A stretch of DNA of 64,000 nt from Oceanihabitans sp. 2_MG-2023 (lineage in GTDB: Bacteria; Bacteroidota; Bacteroidia; Flavobacteriales; Flavobacteriaceae). The stretch's first letter is position 1. Every line of letters starts with the position of its first letter. The stretch lies in the NCBI RefSeq assembly GCF_030547245.1, contig NZ_JAUOQT010000001.1:310001-374000 (forward strand), given 5' to 3'. Positions 55,945 through 64,000 of the stretch are shown piece by piece. The translations under genes were made by a program, and so were the position numbers. Below the pieces are notes generated by a model that saw nothing but the letters and a program-made list of their open reading frames with translations, did not search any database and had not been told where the DNA came from.

Positions 55945-55997
55945 TATCGAGAAGCTGATGCAAATATTCTCGATACAGAATTGCAAAAAAGCAATTT
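55945..55997. repeat. Two small inverted repeats between kinase and regulator genes
   Basis: TATCGAGAA (55945-55953) pairs perfectly with TTCTCGATA (55967-55975). Next to it AATTGC and GCAATT flank an A-run (about 55980-55998). They may attenuate or process the two-gene mRNA. Confidence 0.5.
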
Positions 55998-56014
55998 CAC
56001 TCGAATGAACAATT

Positions 56015-56986
56015 TTAACTTAAATTCAATTTTAAATGCACTTTATATACTTCATCTTTAAAAACTTCTAATTTATAATCTTCTTTATAAATAAGTTTCA
56101 AGCGCTTTTCTAAGTTTTGCAATCCAATTTTAAAATCTTCGGTGCTTCCTTTTTCCATATCATAGTTATTACTACATACGCATTCTAGAATACCATTTGC
56201 TTCAGTAATAGAAACAGAAACAGCACTATGCAAAGTGCTATGTTTAAAAGCATTTTCTATAAGACAGATTAATAATAATGGTGCAATTTGTTTGTTTGAA
56301 GATGTTATAGATGTATAGTAATTTACCTGCTTTACACCTTCTGTTCTTATGCTTTGAAAAGTCATATAGTTATCTATAAACTGTATTTCTTTATCTAGAG
56401 AAATAGTTTTCGAATTACTTTCGTATAATACATGCTTCAAATTATCGGATAGCATTAAAATAAGTTCTGGAGTTTCGGTTGGTTTTTCTAAAGCATAGGA
56501 ATAAATAGTATTCAAATTATTGAATAACACATGCGGATTTATTTGCGATTTTAAAAACTTTAACTCCATTTCTAAATGTTCTTTTTTCACCTGTTCTACT
56601 TCCTCTTGTTTGTCTAAAAAACGATACAACATCCAGATAAAAGAGAAAAATATTAATGGAACCAAGGTTTGCCATAAATAGTCACTTAAACATTTCATTA
56701 TAGAACAACCACATTGCGCAAACACGTTGCAATATAATTGTGTTGCAAAAAAGGAGATTCCTGCAAAAACAAAAACATACAAAATGTACAATCGTTTTTT
56801 TATAAAAAACGGAAGCAATACAAAATGGTTAGCATATACAATAACTATTAGTATAGATAAATACTGTAAAAAAGGATTTTCATGCCAATAAAAACGTGAA
56901 AAAACAGAAAGCGACACAAATACAAAAAGCATCCAAAATAAGATGTGTACCAATATTTGTGAGGTATGTTTTTTAAGTGTAATCAT
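56015..56986 (-). CDS. LytS-type sensor histidine kinase with cysteine cluster
   Basis: 323 residues. Four hydrophobic segments (about 12-30, 40-60, 67-82 and 104-122), a linker helix, then the His_kinase domain with His152 in QINPHVLFNNLN and the ATPase N-box in LICLIENAFKHS; the C-terminal part has GLQNLEKRLKLIY. The loop between the third and fourth membrane segments has four cysteines (Cys86, Cys92, Cys94, Cys99; CNVFAQCGCSIMKC), unusual for a flavobacterial LytS. It pairs with the LytTR regulator downstream. Confidence 0.94.
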   Translation of the reverse strand: MITLKKHTSQILVHILFWMLFVFVSLSVFSRFYWHENPFLQYLSILIVIVYANHFVLLPFFIKKRLYILYVFVFAGISFFATQLYCNVFAQCGCSIMKCLSDYLWQTLVPLIFFSFIWMLYRFLDKQEEVEQVKKEHLEMELKFLKSQINPHVLFNNLNTIYSYALEKPTETPELILMLSDNLKHVLYESNSKTISLDKEIQFIDNYMTFQSIRTEGVKQVNYYTSITSSNKQIAPLLLICLIENAFKHSTLHSAVSVSITEANGILECVCSNNYDMEKGSTEDFKIGLQNLEKRLKLIYKEDYKLEVFKDEVYKVHLKLNLS

Positions 56987-57117
56987 AAGTTTTGCTGAAA
57001 GTAATCAGAAATGATGTCATCCTCAAAAATTATGTACAAAAACCTGTTTTAAAGTTACAAACTACCAAAATAAATGCTGTTTGTTGTTTTAAGTGTGCAG
57101 TTGGTAACAATAATTAG

Positions 57118-57145
57118 TTGTTTTTTAAAAACCATATTATGTTTG
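57118..57145 (+). promoter_or_regulatory. Promoter of the thioredoxin-fold operon
   Basis: TTG (57118-57120), 17 bp, TATGTTTG (57138-57145): full consensus match, 27 bp before the ATG at 57173. Confidence 0.75.
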
Positions 57146-57172
57146 GTTCCCTAACACATCAAATCAAAAAAA

Positions 57173-58069
57173 ATGAAACGAACAGTCTTTTTATTAATCG
57201 CAATTTTAAGTTTTTCTATTGCATTTTCGCAAACTCTAAATCAAGAAATCAATTATGGAGAAAACAAAAAAATGCTCCTTGGTCCTATCAACAAACAAGG
57301 GCTTGAAAAAGCACCATATAATGAATGGTTTACAAAAAGTCAGGACACTTATGAAGTGAATGAAAAAATAACAGAAAAACTTAAAGACTCTTTAAAGAAC
57401 TATACCATTAAAGTTTTTTTAGGTACTTGGTGTGGAGATAGCAAAAAAGAAGTACCTAGGTTTTACAGCATTTTAGAAAAAGTAAATTTTTCAGAAAACC
57501 AATTAGAAGTTATTGCATTAGATAGAAGTGATGAAGCTTATAAACAAGGACCAAATGGTGAAGAGAAAGGCATGAATATTCATCGTGTGCCCACTTTTAT
57601 TTTTTATAAAAATGGAGAAGAAGTAAATAGAATTGTAGAACATCCAAAAGAAACACTAGAACGCGATATGCTTAAAATAGTGAATGGAGATCGCTATTCT
57701 TCAAATTATATAGCCGCAAACTATGTGCAAAACTTATTAGAATCTAAATCCATTGATAGTTTAAAAACAGAAGAATCTAACCTGGTTTCAATGCTATCGG
57801 AATACGTAAAAGGAAGTAGAGAATTAAACACTTTAGGCTATGTTTATTTAAGAGCAAAAGAAATAGATAAGGCCATGTATGTTTTTGATTTAAACACGAA
57901 AATTTTCCCATATAAATACAATGTTTATGATAGCTTAGCGGAAGCGTATTTTGAAACAAAAAATCACACAGAAGCTTTAAAAAACTACTACAAAGTATTA
58001 AGTCTAAATCCCGAGGATAAAAATGCTCCAGAAATGATTGAGAAAATTAAACCCAAAATGAAAAAATAG
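57173..58069 (+). CDS. Exported thioredoxin-like protein with CxxS site and TPR tail
   Basis: 298 residues. Signal peptide 1-20 (IAFSQ). The thioredoxin fold covers about 30-155, with active site GTWCGDSKKEVP: Cys87 is kept but the resolving Cys is Ser90, so it cannot cycle as a normal dithiol reductase and may instead form mixed disulfides or isomerise. cis-Pro is in HRVPTFIFY. Residues about 165-290 contain TPR-like helices (KYNVYDSLAEAYFETKN, then KNYYKVLSLNPEDK). First of three thioredoxin-fold genes on one strand. Confidence 0.9.
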   Translation: MKRTVFLLIAILSFSIAFSQTLNQEINYGENKKMLLGPINKQGLEKAPYNEWFTKSQDTYEVNEKITEKLKDSLKNYTIKVFLGTWCGDSKKEVPRFYSILEKVNFSENQLEVIALDRSDEAYKQGPNGEEKGMNIHRVPTFIFYKNGEEVNRIVEHPKETLERDMLKIVNGDRYSSNYIAANYVQNLLESKSIDSLKTEESNLVSMLSEYVKGSRELNTLGYVYLRAKEIDKAMYVFDLNTKIFPYKYNVYDSLAEAYFETKNHTEALKNYYKVLSLNPEDKNAPEMIEKIKPKMKK

Positions 58070-58162
58070 CAAAGTGCCTTTTTTGTAAAAAAATACCATG
58101 CAGCATTTAAACTATTTTTAAAAACAGCAGTCTAATTAAAAAAGTGAAATTTTAATTAGTAA

Positions 58163-58702
58163 ATGAATTTATTAATCCCAAAAAACTCAATATATATTGT
58201 TTTATTTCTTCTTTTAAGTTTTAGCTGCAAAGAAAAAAAAAATACTACTAAAGTAACTTCAAAAACAAACGAGATTAATATAGACAATATCAACATACCG
58301 GTCTATAATTTCAATGCTTTAGAACCTTTATTATACACAGATTCGAACAAAACCTATATTGTCAATTTTTGGGCTATGTGGTGTGCTCCTTGTGTAAAAG
58401 AACTACCATATATTCAGGAATATGCGGACAAAAATCCGGATATTGAAGTTTTATTGGTAAGTATGGACTTTATTAAAGATATAGAAACCAAACTCAAGCC
58501 TTTTCTAAAAGAAAGAAATATCACTTCTAAAGTGGTTTTATTAGATGATCCAGATGCGAATACTTGGATTGACAAAATTGATCCCAATTGGTCTGGAGCA
58601 ATTCCATTTACCATAATTTTCAACAATAAAACCCGTAAGTTTTACGAGCGTTCTTTTGAAAGCTTAAAGGACCTTGAACAACAAATAACAGAACATTTTT
58701 AA
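58163..58702 (+). CDS. TlpA-like thioredoxin lipoprotein
   Basis: 179 residues. The lipoprotein signal ends at Cys22 (LLSFSC). Thioredoxin fold with active site WAMWCAPCVKELP (Cys74, Cys77) and cis-Pro in GAIPFTIIF. It is membrane-tethered and should reduce disulfides in the envelope, for example in cytochrome c maturation or for the partner proteins of this operon. Gaps of 93 bp upstream and 24 bp downstream fit co-transcription. Confidence 0.93.
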   Translation: MNLLIPKNSIYIVLFLLLSFSCKEKKNTTKVTSKTNEINIDNINIPVYNFNALEPLLYTDSNKTYIVNFWAMWCAPCVKELPYIQEYADKNPDIEVLLVSMDFIKDIETKLKPFLKERNITSKVVLLDDPDANTWIDKIDPNWSGAIPFTIIFNNKTRKFYERSFESLKDLEQQITEHF

Positions 58703-58726
58703 CACCAAAACAAATTTAATTTAACG

Positions 58727-59518
58727 ATGAAAAAGATTAGTATTCTAATTGCAATTATCTGCTTATCTGCAGGTATTTTAACGTCTTGTAAAAGCGATAA
58801 AAACAAAAAAAAGGAAGAAACCACAGAACACCATAAGGATGAAAAAGGACGTCATTTACATGGAGAAAACAAAGAACACCCAGAACATGGAGATAGAAAA
58901 GGACCTCCACCACATGGTGAAAAAGGACAACATGGAGAACGTAAAGGACCACCTCGTGGAGGTTTACCAGAAGAGACAAGGACTTTAGAAGAAATTGGAG
59001 GTTACTTAATTGGGGATACAGCAGAAGATTTTTTACTTAAAAACGTGGATGGATCTATGGTTTCTTTAGCAAGTATTAAAAATGCAAAAGGATACATAGT
59101 AACATTTACTTGTAACGAATGCCCGTTTTCTAAATTATATGAAGATCGACTAATTGCTTTAAATAACACCTATGCAACAAAAGGATATCCTGTAGTTGCT
59201 ATTAATAGTAATAATCCTAGTAATGAAAAAGAAGGGTACGAAGCTATGCAAACGCGTGCTAAAGAAAAAGGGTTTACATTTCCTTATTTAGTAGATGAAG
59301 GACAAAAATTATATCCAAAATATGGCGCAGTAAGAACACCGCATATATTTTTATTAGATAAAGATTTAACAGTACAATATATTGGTACTATTGATGATAA
59401 TGCAAAATCCCCAGAAAACGTAAAAACAAAATATGTGGAAGATGCTATTGCTGCTTTAGAAAAAGGAGAAAAACCAAATCCTAGCACAACAAAAGCTATT
59501 GGGTGCCCAATAAAATAA
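58727..59518 (+). CDS. Redoxin/AhpC-TSA-like lipoprotein with His-rich linker
   Basis: 263 residues. The lipoprotein signal ends at Cys21 (ILTSC). Residues about 30-77 are a low-complexity linker rich in His, Lys, Glu, Gly and Pro (HHKDEKGRHLHGENKEHPEH, then more HGE/GPP units) able to bind metal. Residues about 90-250 are a redoxin fold of the type with FTCNECPFSK (Cys129, Cys132) and RTPHIFLLD. It probably works as a thiol oxidoreductase or peroxidase in the envelope. Last gene of the operon; terminator at 59541. Confidence 0.9.
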   Translation: MKKISILIAIICLSAGILTSCKSDKNKKKEETTEHHKDEKGRHLHGENKEHPEHGDRKGPPPHGEKGQHGERKGPPRGGLPEETRTLEEIGGYLIGDTAEDFLLKNVDGSMVSLASIKNAKGYIVTFTCNECPFSKLYEDRLIALNNTYATKGYPVVAINSNNPSNEKEGYEAMQTRAKEKGFTFPYLVDEGQKLYPKYGAVRTPHIFLLDKDLTVQYIGTIDDNAKSPENVKTKYVEDAIAALEKGEKPNPSTTKAIGCPIK

Positions 59519-59540
59519 TTTCTATTTTTTTAGAATGAAA

Positions 59541-59582
59541 TAAAATGCAAGAGCTAATACTATTAGTTCTTGCATTTTTTTG
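59541..59582. terminator. Terminator between the redoxin operon and the MutS-like gene
   Basis: 15-bp stem with one G/T mismatch (59542-59556 with 59563-59578), 6-nt loop, T-run; symmetric enough to act both ways. Confidence 0.8.
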
Positions 59583-59583
59583 T

Positions 59584-61353
59584 TTATACTATCTCCATTT
59601 TCTTCAACAAGAAACTAGCATTCATATTTTGACAAATACCTTGTTTTAGTTTGTAGTCAAAATACAATTCGTCATTTACAATTTCTGCATCAAAATAGTA
59701 GTTTTTAACTTCGGCTAACTCTTTTTCAATTTCGCATAAACTTAAATCGTGCGTTGCAATAATTCCTATGGCATTATTAGATACTAATTTTTCTACAAAT
59801 TTTCTAGAACCAATGGCTTTATCTGTAGAGTTTGTACCTTTTAGAATCTCATCAAGAATGATAAAATATCTATCCGCTACTAACGTGTCTACAATAAACT
59901 TTAAGCGTGTTAATTCGCTAAAGAAATAAGAACTATCATCTGTAAGCGAATCTGTAGTTCGCATACTTGTAATTAGTTTTATAGGATTGTATTTACTTGC
60001 TGTTGCACATACTGGCAAACCAACATTTGCCATAACAATATGTAAAGAAACGGTACGTAAAAAAGTACTTTTTCCTGCCATATTTGCCCCTGTAACAATA
60101 AAGAATTGTTGATCATTAATCGTTAAATCACTATTTACTCTTTTGGTAGCATCTAGTAAAGGGTGTCCTAAATTTTTAGCTTGAATAACAATTTCGTTAT
60201 CTACAATTTCGGAAAACACAAAGTCTGGATGGTTAAATGTGTAATTTCCAAAAGTATTGTAAGCATCAAAAAAAGAAACCACTTCAAACCAATGTGCAAC
60301 TGTAGTTTTGTATTGAGCAATCCATTGTTCAATATGATACGCATTTTTTAAATCGATTAATAAAAAACCGTTTCCAAAAATGGCTGAAACAAGATTATGT
60401 CTATTGTCTAGAGCATCTAAATACTTTGAAAACTGAGAGAAAATTAACGAAGCTTCTTTTTGTTCTTGTTTTATTTGCTCTTGCTTTTCTTTTAATAAAG
60501 GGGTTAAAAACGTCTCACTTTCTATTTGTTCTAACAAGGAAGCGTATTGTTTAAATGTATCTTTAACTTGATCTGTATTTGCTGCAAGTACATTTATTTT
60601 TTTTAAATAGACTCCAGATACCCCTAAGCCCAAGAGCATCCAAAAAACTAAAAATAAAAAGGAGATTACTTTAAAGATTGCTAATAGTAAAATAACTACA
60701 GATCCAATGGTAAAAACAAAAGGTAAAACACGAAAGACATTTGGTAAAAATGCATGGTGTTCTTTTAGCCAATTAATAATTTTTATTGCTGGAGTTTCTA
60801 TTTCTATTAAGCTTGCTACTGCCGAAAAATGTTGTCGCCACTTTGGTTTATTAGCTAATTCCTTAATCGCTTCTTGACGCGATTTTATCCCTTCAATATT
60901 ATTTGCAGTAAGCGCGTTTACTAAAGTATTTGTTCCTTCTTCTGTTGCTGTTCTATTTATAAATTGAAAGAAAGATCCTTTTCCAAATAAATCTACATCC
61001 AAACTAAATGCATGATTTGGATTTTGGTATTGTAGCCCTTCTTCTCTATCTTTAAAATCTCCTGATGCAATTTTTAGTTCTTCTTCATTAATAGCAACAA
61101 GTGCTTTTTTTAAATTATGCTGGTATTTTAAATCGGTATATTTAGATAGTAAATAGATAAAAGCAACAATACCAACAAGTGCAATCCCTATGGCTACTGG
61201 GTAATTGTTAAAAGTAAAATAAATACCAAAAGCGGTAGCTAAAAACACTATTAGCCTTGCAAAACTTAAACTAGTTAGTTTCTTATATAAGCTTTTAACC
61301 TCTATTTGATATTGTTCTAATTCTTGTTGGTAAAATGTAGTTGAGTTTTGCAT
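59584..61353 (-). CDS. Membrane-anchored MutS-like ATPase
   Basis: 589 residues. The C-terminal third is a MutS-type ABC ATPase: Walker A GANMAGKSTFLRTV, Walker B YFIILDEILKGTNSTDKA and the HD-loop ATHDLSLCEIEKEL. The first part is not MutS1: no mismatch-binding FxE domain; instead membrane helices at about 31-47 and 52-70 and another pair at about 210-255, then a lever-like helical core. It is therefore probably an inner-membrane ATPase and should not be read as the mismatch repair protein. Such genes are widespread in Bacteroidota with unknown role. It starts 5 bp after the M28 peptidase stop. Confidence 0.88.
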   Translation of the reverse strand: MQNSTTFYQQELEQYQIEVKSLYKKLTSLSFARLIVFLATAFGIYFTFNNYPVAIGIALVGIVAFIYLLSKYTDLKYQHNLKKALVAINEEELKIASGDFKDREEGLQYQNPNHAFSLDVDLFGKGSFFQFINRTATEEGTNTLVNALTANNIEGIKSRQEAIKELANKPKWRQHFSAVASLIEIETPAIKIINWLKEHHAFLPNVFRVLPFVFTIGSVVILLLAIFKVISFLFLVFWMLLGLGVSGVYLKKINVLAANTDQVKDTFKQYASLLEQIESETFLTPLLKEKQEQIKQEQKEASLIFSQFSKYLDALDNRHNLVSAIFGNGFLLIDLKNAYHIEQWIAQYKTTVAHWFEVVSFFDAYNTFGNYTFNHPDFVFSEIVDNEIVIQAKNLGHPLLDATKRVNSDLTINDQQFFIVTGANMAGKSTFLRTVSLHIVMANVGLPVCATASKYNPIKLITSMRTTDSLTDDSSYFFSELTRLKFIVDTLVADRYFIILDEILKGTNSTDKAIGSRKFVEKLVSNNAIGIIATHDLSLCEIEKELAEVKNYYFDAEIVNDELYFDYKLKQGICQNMNASFLLKKMEIV

Positions 61354-61358
61354 TTTGT

Positions 61359-62297
61359 TTATAATTCTGTGCTATCTAATGTCTTAAAAACAGTAATAAT
61401 TGTGGTTACTGCATTTTGATAAAAATTAGGATGAATATTCTCGTAATCGTCTGTTGGTTTATGGTAATCTTTATGATCTTCTACACCAAAATAAATAAAT
61501 GGAATTTTGAATTTATGAAACGATGCATGGTCTGAAGCATTAGTCCAGTCCTCTAAAGAATCACTACCGTCATGACCAATAAGAAGTTTTAAATTTTCTG
61601 AAGATGCTATATTTTTAACTGCTGGTTCTAAATGTTTATAATAGCGTGTTCCTATGGCAAATAATTCGTTTTTTATACTTCTACTAATCATATCCATATT
61701 GATATTTAGCTTTATACTTTCTTGCGGAATGACGCTATTTTCTACAAAATATTTTGAACCTATTAAACCTAATTCTTCTGCATCTACAGCAGCCAAAATA
61801 ACAGAATGCTTTGGTGGATTTTTCTGGAAATATTCCGCGAAAGCGAACAATGCCGAAATACCCGAAGCATCATCATCGGCGCCATTAAAAATCTTACCAC
61901 CTTGAATACCTTCGTGATCGTAATGAGCAGAAAGCACGATAAACTCTTCTGGTTTTTGTGTCCCTTTAATTAATCCGAGAACATTAATCCCTTTATACGC
62001 TTTACTTCTTCGTGTAAAGTTAAAATGCTGTTCAAAACTTTCTGTAAGTGGGAGCACTTGTAAATTTTGAAATTTATTTACGATATAGTTTTTTGCTTTT
62101 TCTGCTCCAGCAGTTCCTGTTCGTCTTCCTTGAAAAGCATCAGAAGATAAAACTTGAACGTGATGTAATAAGGAGTCTGCATGAAACCAATCTTGCGCTA
62201 TTATTTCAACTGCTACTTTTGGTGTTTCGGTTTGACTCTTGCAATTGGTAAAGGATATAAACAATAACAATAAGCTGGCAAATGTTCTATAATTCAT
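61359..62297 (-). CDS. M28 family zinc aminopeptidase lipoprotein
   Basis: 312 residues. The lipoprotein signal ends FTNCKS (Cys19). The di-zinc ligands of M28 are present: His and Asp in SAHYDHEG, Asp in GADDDASG, Glu-Glu in AVDAEELGLIGS, Asp in NMDMISRS, and His in SDHASFHK. It cleaves N-terminal residues from peptides at the cell envelope. It precedes the MutS-like gene by 5 bp on the same strand. Confidence 0.94.
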   Translation of the reverse strand: MNYRTFASLLLLFISFTNCKSQTETPKVAVEIIAQDWFHADSLLHHVQVLSSDAFQGRRTGTAGAEKAKNYIVNKFQNLQVLPLTESFEQHFNFTRRSKAYKGINVLGLIKGTQKPEEFIVLSAHYDHEGIQGGKIFNGADDDASGISALFAFAEYFQKNPPKHSVILAAVDAEELGLIGSKYFVENSVIPQESIKLNINMDMISRSIKNELFAIGTRYYKHLEPAVKNIASSENLKLLIGHDGSDSLEDWTNASDHASFHKFKIPFIYFGVEDHKDYHKPTDDYENIHPNFYQNAVTTIITVFKTLDSTEL

Positions 62298-62326
62298 ATT
62301 AAAAAATTAAAGGATAAAGCTAAACA

Positions 62327-62355
62327 AAAAATCTCAAGATTGCTCTTGAGATTTT
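62327..62355 (-). terminator. Terminator downstream of sdhB
   Basis: 11-bp stem (62328-62338 with 62345-62355), 6-nt loop; T-run on the minus strand. It lies about 65 bp past the sdhB stop. Confidence 0.75.
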
Positions 62356-62369
62356 AATTTATAATGAGA

Positions 62370-62411
62370 CCCTAAAACTACACTCCAACAAGCGTTGTGG
62401 ACTGTTTAGGG
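62370..62411. repeat. Imperfect inverted repeat after sdhB
   Basis: CCCTAAAAC (62370-62378) faces GTTTAGGG (62404-62411), with CCAAC/GTTG pairing inside, just after the sdhB stop and before the main terminator. It may protect the sdh mRNA 3' end. Confidence 0.45.
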
Positions 62412-62419
62412 AACAAATA

Positions 62420-63172
62420 TTATCCTTTTAAACTTGCTGCTAAATACTCACGATTCATACGTGCAATATTTTCTAATGAAATTCCTTTAGGACATTCCAC
62501 CTCGCAAGCTCCAGTATTGGTACAGTTACCAAAACCTTCTTCGTCCATTTGCTTCACCATGTTTAAAACACGATCTGTAGCTTCTACCTGACCTTGTGGC
62601 AACAATGCAAATTGAGATACTTTTGCTCCTACAAATAACATTGCAGATGAGTTTTTACAAGAAGCAACACAAGCACCACAACCAATACATGTAGCAGCTT
62701 CAAAAGCGGTATCTGCATCGTGTTTATTAACAGGAATAGCATTTGCATCAATAGTATTACCTGAAGTATTTACAGAAATAAATCCTCCAGCGTGCTGAAT
62801 TCTATCGAAAGAACTTCTATCTACAATTAAATCTTTTACTACAGGAAATGCAGTTGCTCTAAAAGGCTCAATAGTAATTGTATCTCCATCTTTAAACATA
62901 CGCATGTGTAACTGACAAGTAGTGACACCACGATCTGGACCATGAGCTTCCCCATTAATATACAAAGAACACATTCCGCAAATTCCTTCACGACAATCGT
63001 GATCGAATGCTACTGGCTCTTCATTATTATTAATTAATTGTTCATTTAAAACGTCTAACATTTCAAGGAAAGACATATCTGGAGAAATATCGCTGACTTT
63101 ATAATCAACCATACTCCCTTTATCACTTGCGTTTTTTTGACGCCAAATCTTAAGTGTTAAATTCATATTCAT
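62420..63172 (-). CDS. sdhB: Succinate dehydrogenase/fumarate reductase iron-sulfur subunit
   Basis: Electron-transfer subunit of complex II, 250 residues. 2Fe-2S ligands lie in CREGICGMC (Cys60, Cys65, Cys68) plus a Cys after GPDRGVTT; the 4Fe-4S and 3Fe-4S ligands lie in [11 protein letters not shown] and [15 protein letters not shown]. The sequence style and [14 protein letters not shown] fit the Bacteroidota/epsilon type whose membrane anchor is a single di-heme cytochrome b. Two close ATG codons; the second ([10 protein letters not shown]) may be the real start. sdhA ends 8 bp upstream. Confidence 0.96.
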   Translation of the reverse strand: MNMNLTLKIWRQKNASDKGSMVDYKVSDISPDMSFLEMLDVLNEQLINNNEEPVAFDHDCREGICGMCSLYINGEAHGPDRGVTTCQLHMRMFKDGDTITIEPFRATAFPVVKDLIVDRSSFDRIQHAGGFISVNTSGNTIDANAIPVNKHDADTAFEAATCIGCGACVASCKNSSAMLFVGAKVSQFALLPQGQVEATDRVLNMVKQMDEEGFGNCTNTGACEVECPKGISLENIARMNREYLAASLKG

Positions 63173-63180
63173 AGCTTTCC

Positions 63181-64000
63181 TTATTTATAAGATCTTTGTT
63201 TTAATTCAATATCCTTAAACTCTAATTGTTCTTTATGAAGAACTGCATCACTTGGCTCTCCTTTGTATTCCCATGCAGCAACATAAGCGAAGTCTTTATC
63301 GTTACGTAATGCTTCTCCTTTTTGCTCACCATCTAACTCTACAGAGTCTTCTCTAAAGTGTCCTCCACAAGATTCTTCTCTATTAAGAGCATCTTTAGCG
63401 AATAATTCTCCAAGTTCTAAGAAATCTGCAACACGACCAGCTTTTGCCAATTCTTCATTGTATTCTTCGTTAGTTCCAGGCACTTTTACTTCTTTCCAAA
63501 ATTGTGCTCTAAGTTCTTTTATTTCGGCAATTGCTTCGGTTAAACCTTTTACATTTCTAGACATTCCAACTTTATTCCACATGATTTTCCCTAATTTCTT
63601 ATGGAAATAATCTACAGAGTGTTTACCTTCATTAGTAACAAAGAAATTTAATTTCTCTTTTACTTCTTTTTCAGCTTCTTCAAACTCTTTGGTATCTGTT
63701 GCAATTGGTCCTGTACGAATATCATCCGATAAATAATCACCAATAGTATATGGTAATACAAAATAACCATCTGCTAAACCTTGCATTAATGCAGAAGCTC
63801 CAAGTCTGTTTGCACCATGATCAGAGAAATTTGCTTCTCCAATACAGTATAAACCAGGAACGGTTGTCATTAAGTTATAATCTACCCAAACACCTCCCAT
63901 GGTATAGTGTACTGCTGGATAAATCATCATTGGTGTGTTGTATGGATCTTGATCTACAATCTTCTCATACATTTGGAATAAGTTTCCGTATTTATTTTTA
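63181..64000 (-). CDS. sdhA: Succinate dehydrogenase/fumarate reductase flavoprotein subunit, N-terminal part outside window
   Basis: The frame is open to 64000, so only the C-terminal 272 residues are here. Visible family parts: [16 protein letters not shown] with the active-site His/Arg region, [23 protein letters not shown] for FAD binding, and the helical C-terminal domain with [13 protein letters not shown]. It oxidises succinate with covalently bound FAD and hands electrons to SdhB, whose gene follows at once. A cytochrome b gene would be expected further upstream, beyond the window. Confidence 0.96.
   Translation of the reverse strand, partial: KNKYGNLFQMYEKIVDQDPYNTPMMIYPAVHYTMGGVWVDYNLMTTVPGLYCIGEANFSDHGANRLGASALMQGLADGYFVLPYTIGDYLSDDIRTGPIATDTKEFEEAEKEVKEKLNFFVTNEGKHSVDYFHKKLGKIMWNKVGMSRNVKGLTEAIAEIKELRAQFWKEVKVPGTNEEYNEELAKAGRVADFLELGELFAKDALNREESCGGHFREDSVELDGEQKGEALRNDKDFAYVAAWEYKGEPSDAVLHKEQLEFKDIELKQRSYK

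Noticed and set aside
59584-61353. Straight assignment as mismatch repair gene mutS
   Set aside because: The mismatch-binding and connector domains are missing and membrane helices are present.
1-64000. Prophage, transposon, integron or defence island
   Set aside because: No transposase, integrase, terminase, restriction or toxin-antitoxin motifs, no att-like repeats, and base composition is even throughout by eye.

Overview
The window reads as chromosomal DNA of a marine-type member of the Flavobacteriaceae (Bacteroidota). Signs of this are the low G+C content and the lack of obvious Shine-Dalgarno sequences. Several promoters fit the Bacteroidota form (TTG, about 17-19 bp, TAnnTTTG). The window also carries the gliding genes gldD and gldE, a type IX secretion (T9SS) type-B adhesin with its PorP/SprF partner, an S46 dipeptidyl peptidase and a SusC-like TonB receptor. 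Almost all of it is coding. I see no rRNA, tRNA, CRISPR array, prophage, transposase or plasmid functions.

Layout. 1-7569 (minus) looks like one operon, transcribed from high to low coordinates: sodium/solute symporter, acyl-CoA synthetase, exported alpha/beta hydrolase, helical-repeat protein and a TonB-dependent receptor cut by the window edge. It looks like an uptake and CoA-activation route for an unidentified carboxylic acid or ester. 7845-8803 encodes ribosomal proteins L27 and L21, the latter with a helix-hairpin-helix tail. 9037-12436 is a pair of exported M16 peptidase-family proteins, one with the zinc site and one without. 12484-13973 holds an EamA exporter and a Cys-rich heavy-metal-associated lipoprotein. 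14024-17701 is the gldD-gldE-ssb-mutY block. 17837-20102 holds HU, an unannotated 30-residue basic protein and RNase G behind a strongly structured leader.

20223-29782 is the T9SS trio: a 2232-residue type-B adhesin, PorP/SprF and a multidomain OmpA protein. 30021-32880 encodes an aldo-keto reductase, an OmpA lipoprotein and exonuclease III. 33014-36436 is a very large outer-membrane protein of unknown role. 36496-45087 is a heavy-metal efflux operon: a His-rich exported protein, an RND pump fused to its outer-membrane channel, the adaptor, a P1B-4 type ATPase and a small beta-barrel protein.

45175-52927 is mixed housekeeping: glycyl-tRNA synthetase, a coiled-coil membrane protein, ComF, an Ig-like lipoprotein, omega-amidase, a decayed GNAT gene, a coiled-coil secreted protein and a methionine/glutamine-type transaminase. 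53028-55124 is an S46 peptidase with the Arg marker of DPP11. 55200-59518 is a LytS/LytTR two-component pair facing an operon of three exported thioredoxin-fold proteins. 59584-62297 encodes a membrane-bound MutS-like ATPase and an M28 peptidase. 62420-64000 is sdhB and the 3' part of sdhA.

No textbook defence or mobile system is present. The least explained items are the uptake operon at 1-7569, the structured rng leader with its perfect 34-bp palindrome, the 30-residue basic protein, the metal operon with its fused pump and His-rich leader gene, and the Cys-bearing LytS kinase beside a thioredoxin operon.
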